A stretch of DNA of 64,000 nt from Amycolatopsis sp. CA-230715 (GCF_018736145.1 NZ_CP059997.1:2789501-2853500); one strand, 5' to 3'; shown: positions 26,471-35,912, counted from the stretch's first letter. Notes: a model not told the origin generated them from the sequence alone. Translations and numbers: made by a program.

Positions 26471-26839
26471 ATGTCGAAACGTCGTGCGCTCTTCCTGGCC
26501 GGTTTCCTCGCCTCGGCCGGGACACTGCACTTCGCGGCGCCCAAGCAGTTCGACGCGCTGGTCCCGCGCGAACTCCCCGGCTCACCACGCCTCTGGACGC
26601 AGGCGTCCGGCGTCGCCGAGCTGGGTCTTGCCGCCACGATCGCCAACCCGAAGACCCGCCGCTTCGGCGGCCTCGCGGCAGCGCTGTTCTTCGTCGGCGT
26701 GCTGCCCGGCAACGTCAAGATGGCCGTCGATTACGACCGCAAGCGCAAACCGCTCCCCGCGCGAGCGATCGCCTGGGGCAGGCTCCCGCTCCAATGGCCC
26801 CTCGTCCTCTGGGCCCTGAAGGTCCGCGACGAGGCCTAG
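26471..26839 (+). CDS. DoxX-like small membrane protein
   Basis: The 122-residue protein has four hydrophobic segments, starting MSKRRALFLAGFLASAGTLHFAAPKQFDALVP. LHF.APK..D..VP followed by SGVAELGLA is the usual pattern of short DoxX/DoxD-like proteins, and LPGNVKMAVD lies between helices 3 and 4. DoxX proteins are linked to quinone or redox chemistry in the membrane, but the function of this short type is not established. It diverges from the secreted protein and converges on adnB through a family B element. Confidence 0.82.
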   Translation: MSKRRALFLAGFLASAGTLHFAAPKQFDALVPRELPGSPRLWTQASGVAELGLAATIANPKTRRFGGLAAALFFVGVLPGNVKMAVDYDRKRKPLPARAIAWGRLPLQWPLVLWALKVRDEA

Positions 26840-26847
26840 CCCGAACG

Positions 26848-27190
26848 ACATTTAGCCCGCTAAACGCACCCAGGAGCCGCGCACCCGCCGACAACGTTTA
26901 GCCCGCTAAGTGCACCCAGCACCCCAAGCCCACTTCGCCCGCCTACCCCATCCGGCGCTCGCCCACCTACCTCCCCGAGTGCCGCGAGGTCCGCGCCGAA
27001 GGCGCGGCCATTGCCAAGCCAGCCAGGCACCCGGCGATCCGACGCGCCCCGCGCGGCGGGAGCGTGCAGTCGGTCGCAGGGCCCCCTGGGCCCTCTAAAT
27101 TTGCGATGGCAGGGTGCCAGCGCACCCAACCGGCGGATCACCTCGAGAGCCGCGCCCTGACAGCGCAAATTTTGACGACCGATAAAAAAC
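26848..27190 (-). repeat. Family B intergenic element, copy 3
   Basis: The convergent gap 26840-27204 holds no gene. Reading the minus strand, the AT end TTTATCGGTCGTCAAAATTTG begins about 20 nt after the adnB stop, followed by the stem partners (near 27150-27165 and 27093-27112) and the GC-rich body. At the far end are two copies of the TTAGCGGGCTAA motif (26850-26861 and 26898-26909, seen on the plus strand as TTAGCCCGCTAA). Confidence 0.8.
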
Positions 27191-27204
27191 ACAGCTCGAT
27201 AGAA

Positions 27205-30200
27205 TTACAGCTCGGGCACGCGGCGGAGCAGGTCTCGTAGGCCGTCGGCGTCGAGCAGGTCCACGGGGCGCAGCGTGTGGTCCTGCCGCACGTAGTGGAA
27301 GGCCGCCCGCACCTTTTCCAGCGGGAGCCCCTTCAACGCCGCCCAAGCCAGCCGGTACGCGGCGAGCTGCACCGACGACGCGGCCAGTTTCGCGCCTTCG
27401 GGGACGGCGCCGGTCTTCCAGTCGACGACGGTCCAGCCGCCGTCCGGATCGGCGAACACGGCGTCCATCCGCCCCCGCACGGTCGTGCCGTCGATGTCGG
27501 TGGAGAACGGCACCTCGACCTCCACCGGGGTCCGGTTCGCCCACGCGCTCTTCTCGAACGCTTCGCGCAGCGCGTCCAGGTCGGCGTCGGCGGCTTCGCC
27601 GGTGTCCGCGGCACCGGGCAGGTCGTCGATCTCCAGCAGCCGTTCGCCGCCGAAGCGGTGCTCCAGCCAGCCGTGGAACGCGGTGCCCCGGCGCGCGAAA
27701 GTGTTGGGGGGCACCGGAAGTGGGCGGCGGAGGCGGCGCGCGAGCGCGTCGGCGTCCCCGGCGAGTTCGACGAGCTGGCTCACCGAAAGCTGGCCGGGCA
27801 ACCGCACGATCTCGGTCCGCGACGCCGCGCGGGCGCGTTCGGCCAGCAGGACGTCGGTGTCGGCGGTCCAGCCGTCGGGGTCCTCGACCTCTTCCAGCTC
27901 GCCGAAGAGGTCGAGCTGCTCGCCGAGCGTGGCCAGCTCGCCCATCACCAGGTCGGCGCCTTCGGCCACGGCGCCACGGCGGGGCCCGAGCGGGTCGACC
28001 GGCCAGCGCGCGGTCCTGGTGTCCAGCACGAGCGGGTTTTCCTCGTCCGGCGGGGGTTCCTCGGCCCAGGCGCCGATCACCCCGATCGGCTCGCCGCTCT
28101 CCTCCGCTCCGGCGATCAGCTCCGCGGTCTCGGTCAGGAACTCCGAGGGCCCCTTCGGTTTCGCGCTGCTCTCGTTCCACCAGTGCCCCGAAACCAGCAG
28201 CGCGTGTTCGGACCGGGTCAGCGCGACGTAGCAGAGCCTGCGCTCTTCCTCTGCCTCGCGTTCGGCGAACCCCTCTTCGTGCAGCGCGAGTCCTTCTTGG
28301 ACTTCCTTGCGGTCCATGCCCTCGGACACGCGCAGCTCCGGCAGGTCCTGCGCGTCACCGCGCAACGCGGCAGGCAGCGCGGTCACCGTGCGGAGCCACG
28401 ACGACGAGCGCCGCTTGGTCGGGAAGACCTCGCGTACCAGGTGCGGCACGGCGACCACCCGCCATTCGAGCCCCTTCGCGGAGTGCGCGGTGAGCACCTG
28501 CACGCGGTCCGGCGCCACCTGCACCTCGCCGGGGGTCAGGCCGTCCTCGGCGTGCGCCGCGGTGGCGAGGTAGTCCACAAAGGACATCAGCGTCGCGGTC
28601 GGCGCGTTCTCCGCGTAATCCGTTACCACGTCGGCGAAAGCGTCGAGGTGCGCCCGTCCCGCGCTTCCCGGCCGCGCCAGCGATTCGACGTCGAGCAGCA
28701 TCGTCCGCTCGACGTCGGCGACCAGTTCGGGCAGCGACTGGTCGAGCCTGCGCCGCAACATGGTCAGCTCGGCGCCGAGCTTGCGGATGCGCCGGTACCC
28801 CTCCGGCGAGTACCGCGAGGGCTCGCCGGGATCGTCGAGCGCGTCCACGAGCCCGGTCTGCTCGGCGCGTTCGGCGAACAGCAGCGGATCGGGTTCGGCG
28901 CCCGGCCGCGGACCGGCGAGCTGGTTCGCCCGCGACCACAGCGCGGCGAGATCGGACGCGGCGAGCCGCCAGCGCGCACCGGTCAACAACCGCGCCGCGG
29001 CCGTGCCCGCCAAGGGGTCCGACAGCACGCGCAGGGTGCTCACGAGGTCGGCGACCTCGGGCTCGTCGAGGAGACCGCCGAGCCCAACGACCTCAACCGG
29101 CAGTCCCCGCGCGCGCAGTTCGGCGGCGATCGGCGCCATGTCCGCCCGCCGCCGCACCAGCACCGCCGCGGTCGGCGGGGTCCCGGTCGCGGACACCTCG
29201 TCGTGCCAGCGCTCGGCGAGCGCGTCCGCGATCCAGACGCGTTCCGCCCTGATGTCCGGCAACAGCGCGGCCGCGATGTCCGCCGGCCCGGCGCCGTCAC
29301 GCGCGCGCAGCCGTTCGACGCCGAGTCCTCGCGCGCGCAGCGGTTCGGACATGCCGTTGGCGAGCGCGAGCACCTGCGGCGGGTTGCGGAAGCTCGTCAG
29401 CAGGCCGTATTCGCGCGCTGGCACGAGCTTTTCCCCATCCTTGCGAGGAAAGTCGGTGGTGAACCGGGGCAGGTTCGCCGCGCTCGCGCCGCGCCAGCCG
29501 TAGATCGCCTGCGCCGGGTCGCCGACCGCCGTCACCGGCATCGGCGCGTTCTCCACGCCGCCGAAAAGCGCGCGCAGCAGCACGCGTTGCGCGTGCCCGG
29601 TGTCCTGGTACTCGTCGAGCAGGACGGCGCCGAACCGGTCGCGCTCCCCCTCGACCACCTCGGCGTGCCCGCTCGCGAGCTGCGCCGCGAGCGACATCTG
29701 GTCGGCGAAGTCGAGCGCGCCCTCCGCCCGCTTCCGCTGCTGGTACGCGTCTACCAGCGGCAGGAGTTCGAGCCGGAACCTTTGCGCCGCAACGATGTCC
29801 GCGAGCTTCTGCGGCAACGCGGCGCGCTGTCCCTTGCCCTTCGGCGCGTGCTCGATCACTTCGCACAGCCACCGTGTGCGCTCTTCCAGCTCGCCGAGTT
29901 CGACGAGGTGCTCGCCGAGTTCGCCCGCCAGCGAAAGCACCTGCGCGGTCACCGTCGGGGGCACCTTGTCGGTCTCCAGGTCCTTGTCCCAAGTGGACAC
30001 CACGCGGTGCGCGATCTGCCACGACGCGGTCTCCGAAAGCAGGCGGACGCCGGGCTGCACGGGAAGCCGGAGCCCGTGCTCGGCGAGCAGGCGCCCCGCG
30101 TAGGCGTGGTAGGTCAGCACGGTCGGCTCCCCCGCGAGCACCGCCGCGCGCCGCCCGCCGCCGGGGTCGACCTTATCGAGCAGCCCGGAACCGGCGAGCC

Positions 30201-30465
30201 GCCGCAACCTCGCCCGCACACGCTCACCGAGCTGGCGCGCGGCCTTGCGGGTGAACGTCAACCCCAGCACCCGCTCGGGAATCACCAGCCCGTTCGCGAC
30301 AAGCCACACCACCCGCGCCGCCATGGTTTCCGTCTTCCCCGCACCCGCACCCGCCACGACCAACGCGGGCTCGATCGGCGCCGCGATCACCGCCGCCTGC
30401 TCCGGCGTCGGCGGATGCAAACCCAGCGCTTCAGCGACATCCGCGGGAGAAACGAGCCCCGTCAC
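27205..30465 (-). CDS. adnB: AdnB-like ATP-dependent helicase/nuclease subunit
   Basis: GTG 30465 overlaps the adnA stop by 4 nt and gives 1086 residues (M. tuberculosis AdnB is about 1100). It has a UvrD-like SF1A motor with Walker A GAGAGKT (39-45), LGLTFTRKAARQL (Ia), LLDEYQDTGHAQ (II), AVGDPAQAIYGWRGA (III), VLTAHSAKGLEWRVVAVP (V) and YVALTRSEHALLVSG (VI). A C-terminal RecB-type nuclease domain carries VVDWKTG (D1015, K1017). AdnAB resects double-strand DNA ends in mycobacteria as a heterodimer with two motors and two nucleases, and AdnB is the leading motor. All catalytic motifs are intact. Confidence 0.95.
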   Translation of the reverse strand: MTGLVSPADVAEALGLHPPTPEQAAVIAAPIEPALVVAGAGAGKTETMAARVVWLVANGLVIPERVLGLTFTRKAARQLGERVRARLRRLAGSGLLDKVDPGGGRRAAVLAGEPTVLTYHAYAGRLLAEHGLRLPVQPGVRLLSETASWQIAHRVVSTWDKDLETDKVPPTVTAQVLSLAGELGEHLVELGELEERTRWLCEVIEHAPKGKGQRAALPQKLADIVAAQRFRLELLPLVDAYQQRKRAEGALDFADQMSLAAQLASGHAEVVEGERDRFGAVLLDEYQDTGHAQRVLLRALFGGVENAPMPVTAVGDPAQAIYGWRGASAANLPRFTTDFPRKDGEKLVPAREYGLLTSFRNPPQVLALANGMSEPLRARGLGVERLRARDGAGPADIAAALLPDIRAERVWIADALAERWHDEVSATGTPPTAAVLVRRRADMAPIAAELRARGLPVEVVGLGGLLDEPEVADLVSTLRVLSDPLAGTAAARLLTGARWRLAASDLAALWSRANQLAGPRPGAEPDPLLFAERAEQTGLVDALDDPGEPSRYSPEGYRRIRKLGAELTMLRRRLDQSLPELVADVERTMLLDVESLARPGSAGRAHLDAFADVVTDYAENAPTATLMSFVDYLATAAHAEDGLTPGEVQVAPDRVQVLTAHSAKGLEWRVVAVPHLVREVFPTKRRSSSWLRTVTALPAALRGDAQDLPELRVSEGMDRKEVQEGLALHEEGFAEREAEEERRLCYVALTRSEHALLVSGHWWNESSAKPKGPSEFLTETAELIAGAEESGEPIGVIGAWAEEPPPDEENPLVLDTRTARWPVDPLGPRRGAVAEGADLVMGELATLGEQLDLFGELEEVEDPDGWTADTDVLLAERARAASRTEIVRLPGQLSVSQLVELAGDADALARRLRRPLPVPPNTFARRGTAFHGWLEHRFGGERLLEIDDLPGAADTGEAADADLDALREAFEKSAWANRTPVEVEVPFSTDIDGTTVRGRMDAVFADPDGGWTVVDWKTGAVPEGAKLAASSVQLAAYRLAWAALKGLPLEKVRAAFHYVRQDHTLRPVDLLDADGLRDLLRRVPEL

Positions 30466-33400
30466 GGCCCGGTCACCTGGCGGCCCTCGGGGCGCAGCGG
30501 GCAGGACCCGCGCGCCGGGCAGCGGTCGCATTCGGAATTCTCGGTGGCCTGGTAGGCGGGCCCGGACGCCGATTCGGCCGCGGTGCGCACCAGGTCGAGC
30601 CACTTCCGCCCGGACTCGGTGTCGAGCGGCGGCTGCTCGCGCAGGGTCGAACCGTGGCGGTTGTGGGACTTCGCCACGTAGACGAGCTTCGCGCCGCCGG
30701 GCTCCTTCGCACCCTCGACGGCGCCGAGCAGCACGGCGAGCTGGTAGGCGGCGAGCTGCGGGTGCAGTTCCGCGTCCGCCGCGCTCACCGGCACCTTGCT
30801 GGTCTTGATGTCGATGATCACCGGGCGGCCCTGCCCGTCGGACTCGAGCCGGTCGACGCGGCCCTTCAGCCGGATCCGGACCTCGTCCTCCGCGGCGGGC
30901 AGCTCGACCTCGATGTCGTGCTCGACGCTGAGCTGGGTCAGCTCGACGCGGCTCTGCTTGAGCCAGGTGACGAAGTTCGCCACCATCTGCTCGACGCGCC
31001 GCCGCTCGCGCCGCGAGTACCACGGCGCGCCCGCGTCGACCCGCGCCCACGCGTCGTCGAGCGCCCTGCGCAGTTCCTCGTCACCGGCACCGGTGGCCGC
31101 GGCCTGCGCCAGCCCGTGCACGAGCGTGCCGGTGATCGCGGCGAGCTGCGCGGGATCGCTGCCACCGTGCCGCTCGATCAGCCAGCGCAACGGGCACCGC
31201 GCCAGCACGTCCACAGTGGACGGAGAGATCTTGATGACGTCGCCCGCACCGTGCAACGGGTCCACAGAGGACGCTTCCGCGATGCCGTACCAGGAGTCCG
31301 GGTGCGCGCCGGGCACCCCGGCCGCCGCGAGCCGGGCGAGCTGGCGGGCCGCGAGCTTCCGCCGCGACGGCTCCGTGGTGGCGTCGCACACCGCCGAGCG
31401 CAGATCGCCGACCAGCTCCGCCAGCACCAGCGACCGGCCGGGCGCCTTCACGCGCGAATCCTGGCCGGGGTCCTGCCCGCCGTCGTCCAGCTCGTCGAGG
31501 AAACGGGACGGCTGCTCGTCTTCCCCCGCCACCGCGCTGACGAGCAGCACCCGGCGCGCGCGGCTCGCCGCGACGTAGAAGAGCCTGCGTTCCTCGGCGA
31601 GGATCGGGGCGGTGGCCGAGACCGAGTCGGTGTCCACACCGGACAGCAGGTCGACGAGCCGCTCGACGCCCAGCAGCGAGCCGCGCAGCCGCAGGTCCGG
31701 CCAGGTGCCCTCCTGCACCCCGGCGACCGCGACGACCGTCCATTCGCGACCCGCGGCGCCGTGCGCGGTGAGCAGCGAGACGCCGTCGCCCTTCGTCGCC
31801 ATCGGCGCCAGGCTGTCGCCCGCGATGAGCTGAGACGACAGGTATTCGGCGAACGCGGCGACGCTCGACTTCGGCAACCGGTCGACGTAGCGGCCCGCGG
31901 CGTGGAACAGGGCCACGATCGCATCGAGGTCGCGATCCGCTTGCGCGCCAAGGGATCCACCCCGTTCGGCGAGCCGGACCAGCCGCTCCTGAAGCCCGCT
32001 GCCCGCCCACAGGTCCCACAAGACCTGCTCGACGCCCTGGCCCGCCACCACCGATTCCCGCGCCTTGGCCAGCAGGCTCGCGACCCGCCGCACCGGCGCC
32101 GCTTCCGCGTCGGCGAGACCGCCGAGAAGATCGTTGTCCCGCACCACTTCCACCAGCAGCTCGTCACTGGAGCGCTGGCCGCCGATGGCCACTTCCAGCC
32201 TGCGCAGCCCGCGCCGGACGCGGCGCAGCGCGAGCGGGTCCGCGCCGCCGAGTGGAGACGCCAGCAGCATTTCGGTGAGTTCGGCGTCGAGCAGCTCGGG
32301 TTCGGCCGCGACGCGCAGCGCGACGAGCAGCGGCCGCACCGCGGGCTGGCGCGAGAGCGGCAGCTCCTCGACGGCGGAAGCGATCGGCACGCCCGCCGCC
32401 CGCAAAGCGCGCTGCAGCACCGGGAACGACCGCGTCGGCGAGCGCACGAGCACGCTCATCTCGTGCCACGGCACGCCTTCGACGAGGTTCGCGCGCCGGA
32501 GCTGATCGGCGATCCAGCTCGCTTCGGCCGCGGGCGTCGGCATCAGGCGCACCTTGACCGTGCCCGCGCCGTCGCCCGCGAGCGTGGCCACGCGGTGCTT
32601 CGACGCACCGGCCATGCTCTTCGCGATCGCGGTCACCGCCTGGTGCACCGGGCCGTTCATCCGGTGCGCCGCAGTGAGCGTGAGGGTGCGCGTGCGCCCG
32701 GCGTCCGTGGAAACGAGCAGGCCGGGATCGGCGCCGCGGAAGGAGAACACGGTCTGGTCGGGATCGCCCGCGACCACGAAATCGGCCGCGCCACCGCCGA
32801 GCCGGTCGAGCAGCCGGTACTGCAACGGGTCGAGGTGCTGCGCGTCGTCGACGAGCAGGTGCCGGATCCTTGCCTGCTCGCGGGCGGCGAGGTCGGGGTC
32901 GGCGTCGAGCGCGAGCAGCGCGGCGGAGACCAGCTCGGCGGCGTCCATGGCCTGCGATCCGGGAACGCCCAGCGCGTTGCCGCCCGCGCCCTGCAACAGC
33001 GTGACTTCCTCGTACTGGCGCCAAAAAGTGCCCGCCGCGACCCATTCGACGCGATCCCTGCTGCGGCCGAGCTTGATCAGATCCTCGGGGCCGAGCCCGC
33101 GTTCCGCGGCGCGCAACAGCAGGTCGCGCAGCTCCTCGGCGAACCCGGGCACGGCGAGCGCCGGGCGCATCTGCTCCGGCCAGTCGAAGGCGCCGAGGTC
33201 GAGATCGCCCGCGAGCAGTTCGCGGACCACGACGTCCTGTTCCGGGCCGGACAGCAGCCGCGGCGGCGGCATCCCGTCGAGCGAGGCCTGCAACCGCAGC
33301 AGCCCGAACGCGTACGAGTGCACCGTGCGCACCACCGGCTCGCGCACCGTGCGCGGGGTCTCGTCGCTGATCAGGCGCCGCGTGATGTCGGCACGCAGCG

Positions 33401-33626
33401 CGTCGGCGGCGCGGCGGGACGCGGTGAGCACCAACAGGTTCTCGGGATCGACGCCGCCCGCGATCCGCGTGACGGCGAGATCGACGAGCAGGCTCGTCTT
33501 GCCGGTGCCCGGCGCGCCGAGCACCCGCTGGAATCCCCGTGGCGCTTCGAGCAGGCGCCGCGCGTCCTCGGGCCAGTCGTGCCGTGGCGGAGCCCCGGTG
33601 GCCGCGCGGACCAGCCGCGCGCTCAC
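30462..33626 (-). CDS. adnA: AdnA-like helicase/nuclease subunit with Fe-S-type Cys cluster
   Basis: GTG 33626 (VSARLVRAATGAPPRHDWP), about 10 nt after GAGGTAGGG, gives 1054 residues, essentially the length of mycobacterial AdnA. Walker A is GAPGTGKT (37-44), motif II is HLLVDDAQHLDPLQYRLL, motif III VAGDPDQTVFSFRGAD, motif V SLLTAHGAAGREW, and VI YVAASRARRVLL. The C-terminal RecB nuclease motif IDIKTSK has D939 and K941. Cys at about 1033, 1036 and 1042 plus an upstream Cys (VLARCPLRWL) form the four-Cys iron-sulfur cage of AddB/AdnA-type nucleases. It is co-translated with adnB. Confidence 0.95.
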   Translation of the reverse strand: MSARLVRAATGAPPRHDWPEDARRLLEAPRGFQRVLGAPGTGKTSLLVDLAVTRIAGGVDPENLLVLTASRRAADALRADITRRLISDETPRTVREPVVRTVHSYAFGLLRLQASLDGMPPPRLLSGPEQDVVVRELLAGDLDLGAFDWPEQMRPALAVPGFAEELRDLLLRAAERGLGPEDLIKLGRSRDRVEWVAAGTFWRQYEEVTLLQGAGGNALGVPGSQAMDAAELVSAALLALDADPDLAAREQARIRHLLVDDAQHLDPLQYRLLDRLGGGAADFVVAGDPDQTVFSFRGADPGLLVSTDAGRTRTLTLTAAHRMNGPVHQAVTAIAKSMAGASKHRVATLAGDGAGTVKVRLMPTPAAEASWIADQLRRANLVEGVPWHEMSVLVRSPTRSFPVLQRALRAAGVPIASAVEELPLSRQPAVRPLLVALRVAAEPELLDAELTEMLLASPLGGADPLALRRVRRGLRRLEVAIGGQRSSDELLVEVVRDNDLLGGLADAEAAPVRRVASLLAKARESVVAGQGVEQVLWDLWAGSGLQERLVRLAERGGSLGAQADRDLDAIVALFHAAGRYVDRLPKSSVAAFAEYLSSQLIAGDSLAPMATKGDGVSLLTAHGAAGREWTVVAVAGVQEGTWPDLRLRGSLLGVERLVDLLSGVDTDSVSATAPILAEERRLFYVAASRARRVLLVSAVAGEDEQPSRFLDELDDGGQDPGQDSRVKAPGRSLVLAELVGDLRSAVCDATTEPSRRKLAARQLARLAAAGVPGAHPDSWYGIAEASSVDPLHGAGDVIKISPSTVDVLARCPLRWLIERHGGSDPAQLAAITGTLVHGLAQAAATGAGDEELRRALDDAWARVDAGAPWYSRRERRRVEQMVANFVTWLKQSRVELTQLSVEHDIEVELPAAEDEVRIRLKGRVDRLESDGQGRPVIIDIKTSKVPVSAADAELHPQLAAYQLAVLLGAVEGAKEPGGAKLVYVAKSHNRHGSTLREQPPLDTESGRKWLDLVRTAAESASGPAYQATENSECDRCPARGSCPLRPEGRQVTGP

Positions 33627-33722
33627 CTGACCGGCCCTACCTCGCTGCACCTTCTGATTGCACCATGTCCACCCCGCGGACCTGCGGCGCCATGCCCATC
33701 CGGGGTGCGGCACAGTGGTCGC

Positions 33723-34013
33723 ATGGACGAGCAGCTGCACGAGCGGATCCGCGAGGTGGTCGCCGACGTGCCGCCCGGCAAGGTCGCCACCTACGGCGAC
33801 ATCGCGGCGATCGCGGGCGCGTCGACGCCGCGGCTCGTCGGGCGGGTCCTGTCCGAGGACGGCCAGGACCTGCCGTGGCACCGGATCCTGCGCGCGAGCG
33901 GGATTCCCGCGCCGCACATCCGGCACCGCCAGCTCGAACTCCTGCGCGCCGAGGGCGTGCTCGCCGACGGCGACAAGGTCAGCCTGCGCAAGTACCGCTG
34001 GCAAGCGTCCTAG
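33723..34013 (+). CDS. Alkyltransferase-like protein (ATL), MGMT fold without the active Cys
   Basis: The 96-residue protein matches the C-terminal DNA-binding domain of O6-alkylguanine-DNA alkyltransferase: VPPGKVATYGDIAAIAG, PRLVGRVLS (the helix bearing the arginine finger), and LPWHRILRASG where the alkyl-accepting PCHR should be. Trp52 replaces Cys, the hallmark of ATL proteins that bind alkylated bases and hand them to nucleotide excision repair. Rv3204 occupies this position in M. tuberculosis. It diverges from adnA with a 96-nt gap, grouping DNA-damage genes together. Confidence 0.9.
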   Translation: MDEQLHERIREVVADVPPGKVATYGDIAAIAGASTPRLVGRVLSEDGQDLPWHRILRASGIPAPHIRHRQLELLRAEGVLADGDKVSLRKYRWQAS

Positions 34014-34038
34014 GTCACCCTGGCCCTCGCGTCGACGA

Positions 34039-34057
34039 TCAGGTTAGCCTTGCCTAA
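34039..34057 (+). promoter_or_regulatory. IdeR/DmdR-type iron box
   Basis: TCAGGTTAGCCTTGCCTAA matches 15 of 19 positions of the iron-box consensus TTAGGTTAGGCTAACCTAA. It ends on the first base of the ATG of the siderophore-interacting protein gene. Iron-loaded IdeR would block the promoter, so the gene should be induced by iron limitation. Confidence 0.8.
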
Positions 34058-34935
34058 TGACGACCGAGGCGCGCACGAACCGGCCGACCATGGCCTACGA
34101 CACGCTGCGGGTGAGCCGCCTGGCACGGCTGACCCCGCACATGGTCCGCATCACCCTCACCGGGCAGAACCCGGCGTCGACGCTCGACGTCGGGCCGGAC
34201 CAGTACACGAAGGTCTTCTTCCCGCTGCCCGGCCAGCGGCGCCCGGTCGTGCCACCGCCGCTCGACAGCACCGACGGCGTGCTCAGCTGGTACCAGCGGT
34301 ACCTCGCGATGCCCGATGCGCTCAGGCCCCCGATGCGCACCTACACCGTCCGCGCGCAGCGGCCTTCGCTCGGCGAACTGGACATCGACTTCGTGTTGCA
34401 CCCCGAGCACGCCGGACCCGCGTCGGAATGGGCCGCGAAGGCCGCGCCCGGTGACGAAATCGGGTTCCTGTGCCCGCCGTACGCGTTGTACGACCCGCAG
34501 CCCGGCGCCGCGTGGCAATTGCTCGTCGGCGACGAGTCCGCGCTGCCCGCGATCGGCTCCATCGTCGAACAACTCGCGGCCGGGCAACGATTGCGCGCGT
34601 TCGTCGAAGTGGCGGGGCCCGAGGAGGAACAGCGCTTCGAAACCCGCGGCGAAGTGCAGATCGACTGGGTGCACCGCGGCGACCGCCCGCACGGCGAAGC
34701 CGTCCTTGACGCCGTCAAGGCCGCCGAACTCCCCGACGGCGAGCCCTACGCGTGGATCTCCGGCGAAGCGGACCTGGTGAAGTTCACGCGGCGCCACCTC
34801 GTCCGCGAACGCGGCGTCGACAAGCGCTCGATCACGTTCACCGGCTACTGGCGGCGAGGCCGTACCGAAGAGGACACCGGCCGCGAAAACGTCCGCAAGG
34901 CCGCCGCGGGCGAGCCCCTCACCGAGGAAGACTGA
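34057..34935 (+). CDS. Siderophore-interacting protein (FAD-dependent ferric-siderophore reductase family)
   Basis: The 292-residue protein has an N-terminal FAD-binding beta-barrel (LARLTPHMVRITLTGQ, RTYTVRAQRP with the RxYTxR flavin motif near 92-97) and a C-terminal NAD(P)H-binding SIP domain (LLVGDESALPAIGSIVEQL, then WISGEADLVKFTRRHL and SITFTGYWRRGRTEED). The family reduces cytosolic ferric-siderophores to release iron. The ATG has no Shine-Dalgarno sequence and abuts the iron box, which suggests a leaderless transcript. No siderophore transport or synthesis genes adjoin. Confidence 0.93.
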   Translation: MTTEARTNRPTMAYDTLRVSRLARLTPHMVRITLTGQNPASTLDVGPDQYTKVFFPLPGQRRPVVPPPLDSTDGVLSWYQRYLAMPDALRPPMRTYTVRAQRPSLGELDIDFVLHPEHAGPASEWAAKAAPGDEIGFLCPPYALYDPQPGAAWQLLVGDESALPAIGSIVEQLAAGQRLRAFVEVAGPEEEQRFETRGEVQIDWVHRGDRPHGEAVLDAVKAAELPDGEPYAWISGEADLVKFTRRHLVRERGVDKRSITFTGYWRRGRTEEDTGRENVRKAAAGEPLTEED

Positions 34936-34939
34936 CGAG

Positions 34940-35097
34940 CGTCCCCGAAAGACACTTCTCCAACGGTCGGGCGATCGTGCGTGATGCCCGGAGGTGGCCT
35001 AATGGGGAATCCAGCGCCGCGAACTCCGCTCTGGTAAGGGCTTCCACTGTCTCGGCGGGGATCCGATGATGCCCCGAAGGTGGCCTTCGGGGCATGC
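34940..35097. repeat. Family A repeat remnant and hairpin in a convergent gap
   Basis: The gap between the SIP gene and the HemD-like gene has no coding potential. It carries a degenerate composite repeat (CCCCGAAAGACACTTC at 34943, GGGGAATCCAGCGCCGCGAA near 35020) and one strong hairpin at 35069-35095, ATGCCCCGAAGG/TGG/CCTTCGGGGCAT, with 12-bp arms. Confidence 0.75.
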
Positions 35098-35108
35098 GGG
35101 AAGCGCGC

Positions 35109-35912
35109 TCAAGGAAGACTGACGAGGAGTTTCACGAGGGCGCCGAGGCGTTGCCGATCCGGCTGCACAGTGGGGACGCCGAAATCCGCCAGCGGCGCGG
35201 CGGTGACCGCACCGACGCAGGCGCACGTGACCGGACCGGATCGCAACGCGGTCAGCAACTCCGCGTGGACGCCGTGAACCCGCGCCAGGTTCAGGAAATT
35301 CGCGGCCGCGGGCGCGCTCGTGAAAGCCAGCGCGCGCACGCGGCCGTCGAGCACGCCGTCGATGAGGGCGAAGACGCGCTCGGGTTCGGCCGGGTCGAGC
35401 CAGCGGTACGGCTGCACCTCGACGACCTCGGCACCGGCCGCCGACAACGCGGAAGTGTGCTCCGGCAACGGCGATCCGTGCAGCTGCACGGCGACCCGCG
35501 CGCCGTCGACCCCGGCCTTCGCCAGCTCCCCGAAAAGCTCGGCGTTGGTTTCCTCCTTCGACGAGTACTCCTCGCGCAGGCCCGCGCCCCGCACCGCGCC
35601 GCAAGCCTTCGGCCCGCGCGCGAAGATCCGCGAACCGCCCAGCGCCGTGACGAGCTGTTCGCGAAGGCCCCATCCCTCCGCGGCCTCGGCCCAGCCTCGA
35701 AACCCCGCGCCGGTCGTGACCGCCGTGAACGCGACGGGGCGCGCGAGTATGTCTTCGGTCGCTTCGCGCAGGCGTTCGTCGTCGGGCAGCGGCACGATCC
35801 TGATCGCGGGCGCGTGCCACACGGTCGCCCCGTGCCGTTCGAGCGCGGCCGTGAACTCCTCCGCCCGCCGCTCGGCGGTGATCCCGATCGTGACGCCGTC
35901 CAGCTCACGCAT
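35109..35912 (-). CDS. Uroporphyrinogen-III synthase family protein (HemD-like)
   Basis: ATG 35912 (MRELDGVTIGITAERRAEEFTAALERHGA) gives 267 residues of the HemD fold: two Rossmann-like lobes, with FTAVTTGAGFRGWAE in lobe one and ALAFTSAPAAANFL plus the C-terminal VTCACVGAVTAAPLADFGVPTVQPDRQRLGALVKLL in lobe two. HemD closes hydroxymethylbilane to uroporphyrinogen III in heme, siroheme and cobalamin synthesis. No other tetrapyrrole genes are near, so this may be an extra copy with another role. It overlaps the WYL regulator stop by 8 nt and is probably co-transcribed with it. Confidence 0.82.
   Translation of the reverse strand: MRELDGVTIGITAERRAEEFTAALERHGATVWHAPAIRIVPLPDDERLREATEDILARPVAFTAVTTGAGFRGWAEAAEGWGLREQLVTALGGSRIFARGPKACGAVRGAGLREEYSSKEETNAELFGELAKAGVDGARVAVQLHGSPLPEHTSALSAAGAEVVEVQPYRWLDPAEPERVFALIDGVLDGRVRALAFTSAPAAANFLNLARVHGVHAELLTALRSGPVTCACVGAVTAAPLADFGVPTVQPDRQRLGALVKLLVSLP

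Noticed and set aside
27277..34013. Long plus-strand open frames of over 1000 codons antisense to adnB and adnA
   Set aside because: They mirror genes with complete helicase and nuclease motifs; the antisense translations are Arg/Gly/Pro-rich with no domains, an artefact of high GC.
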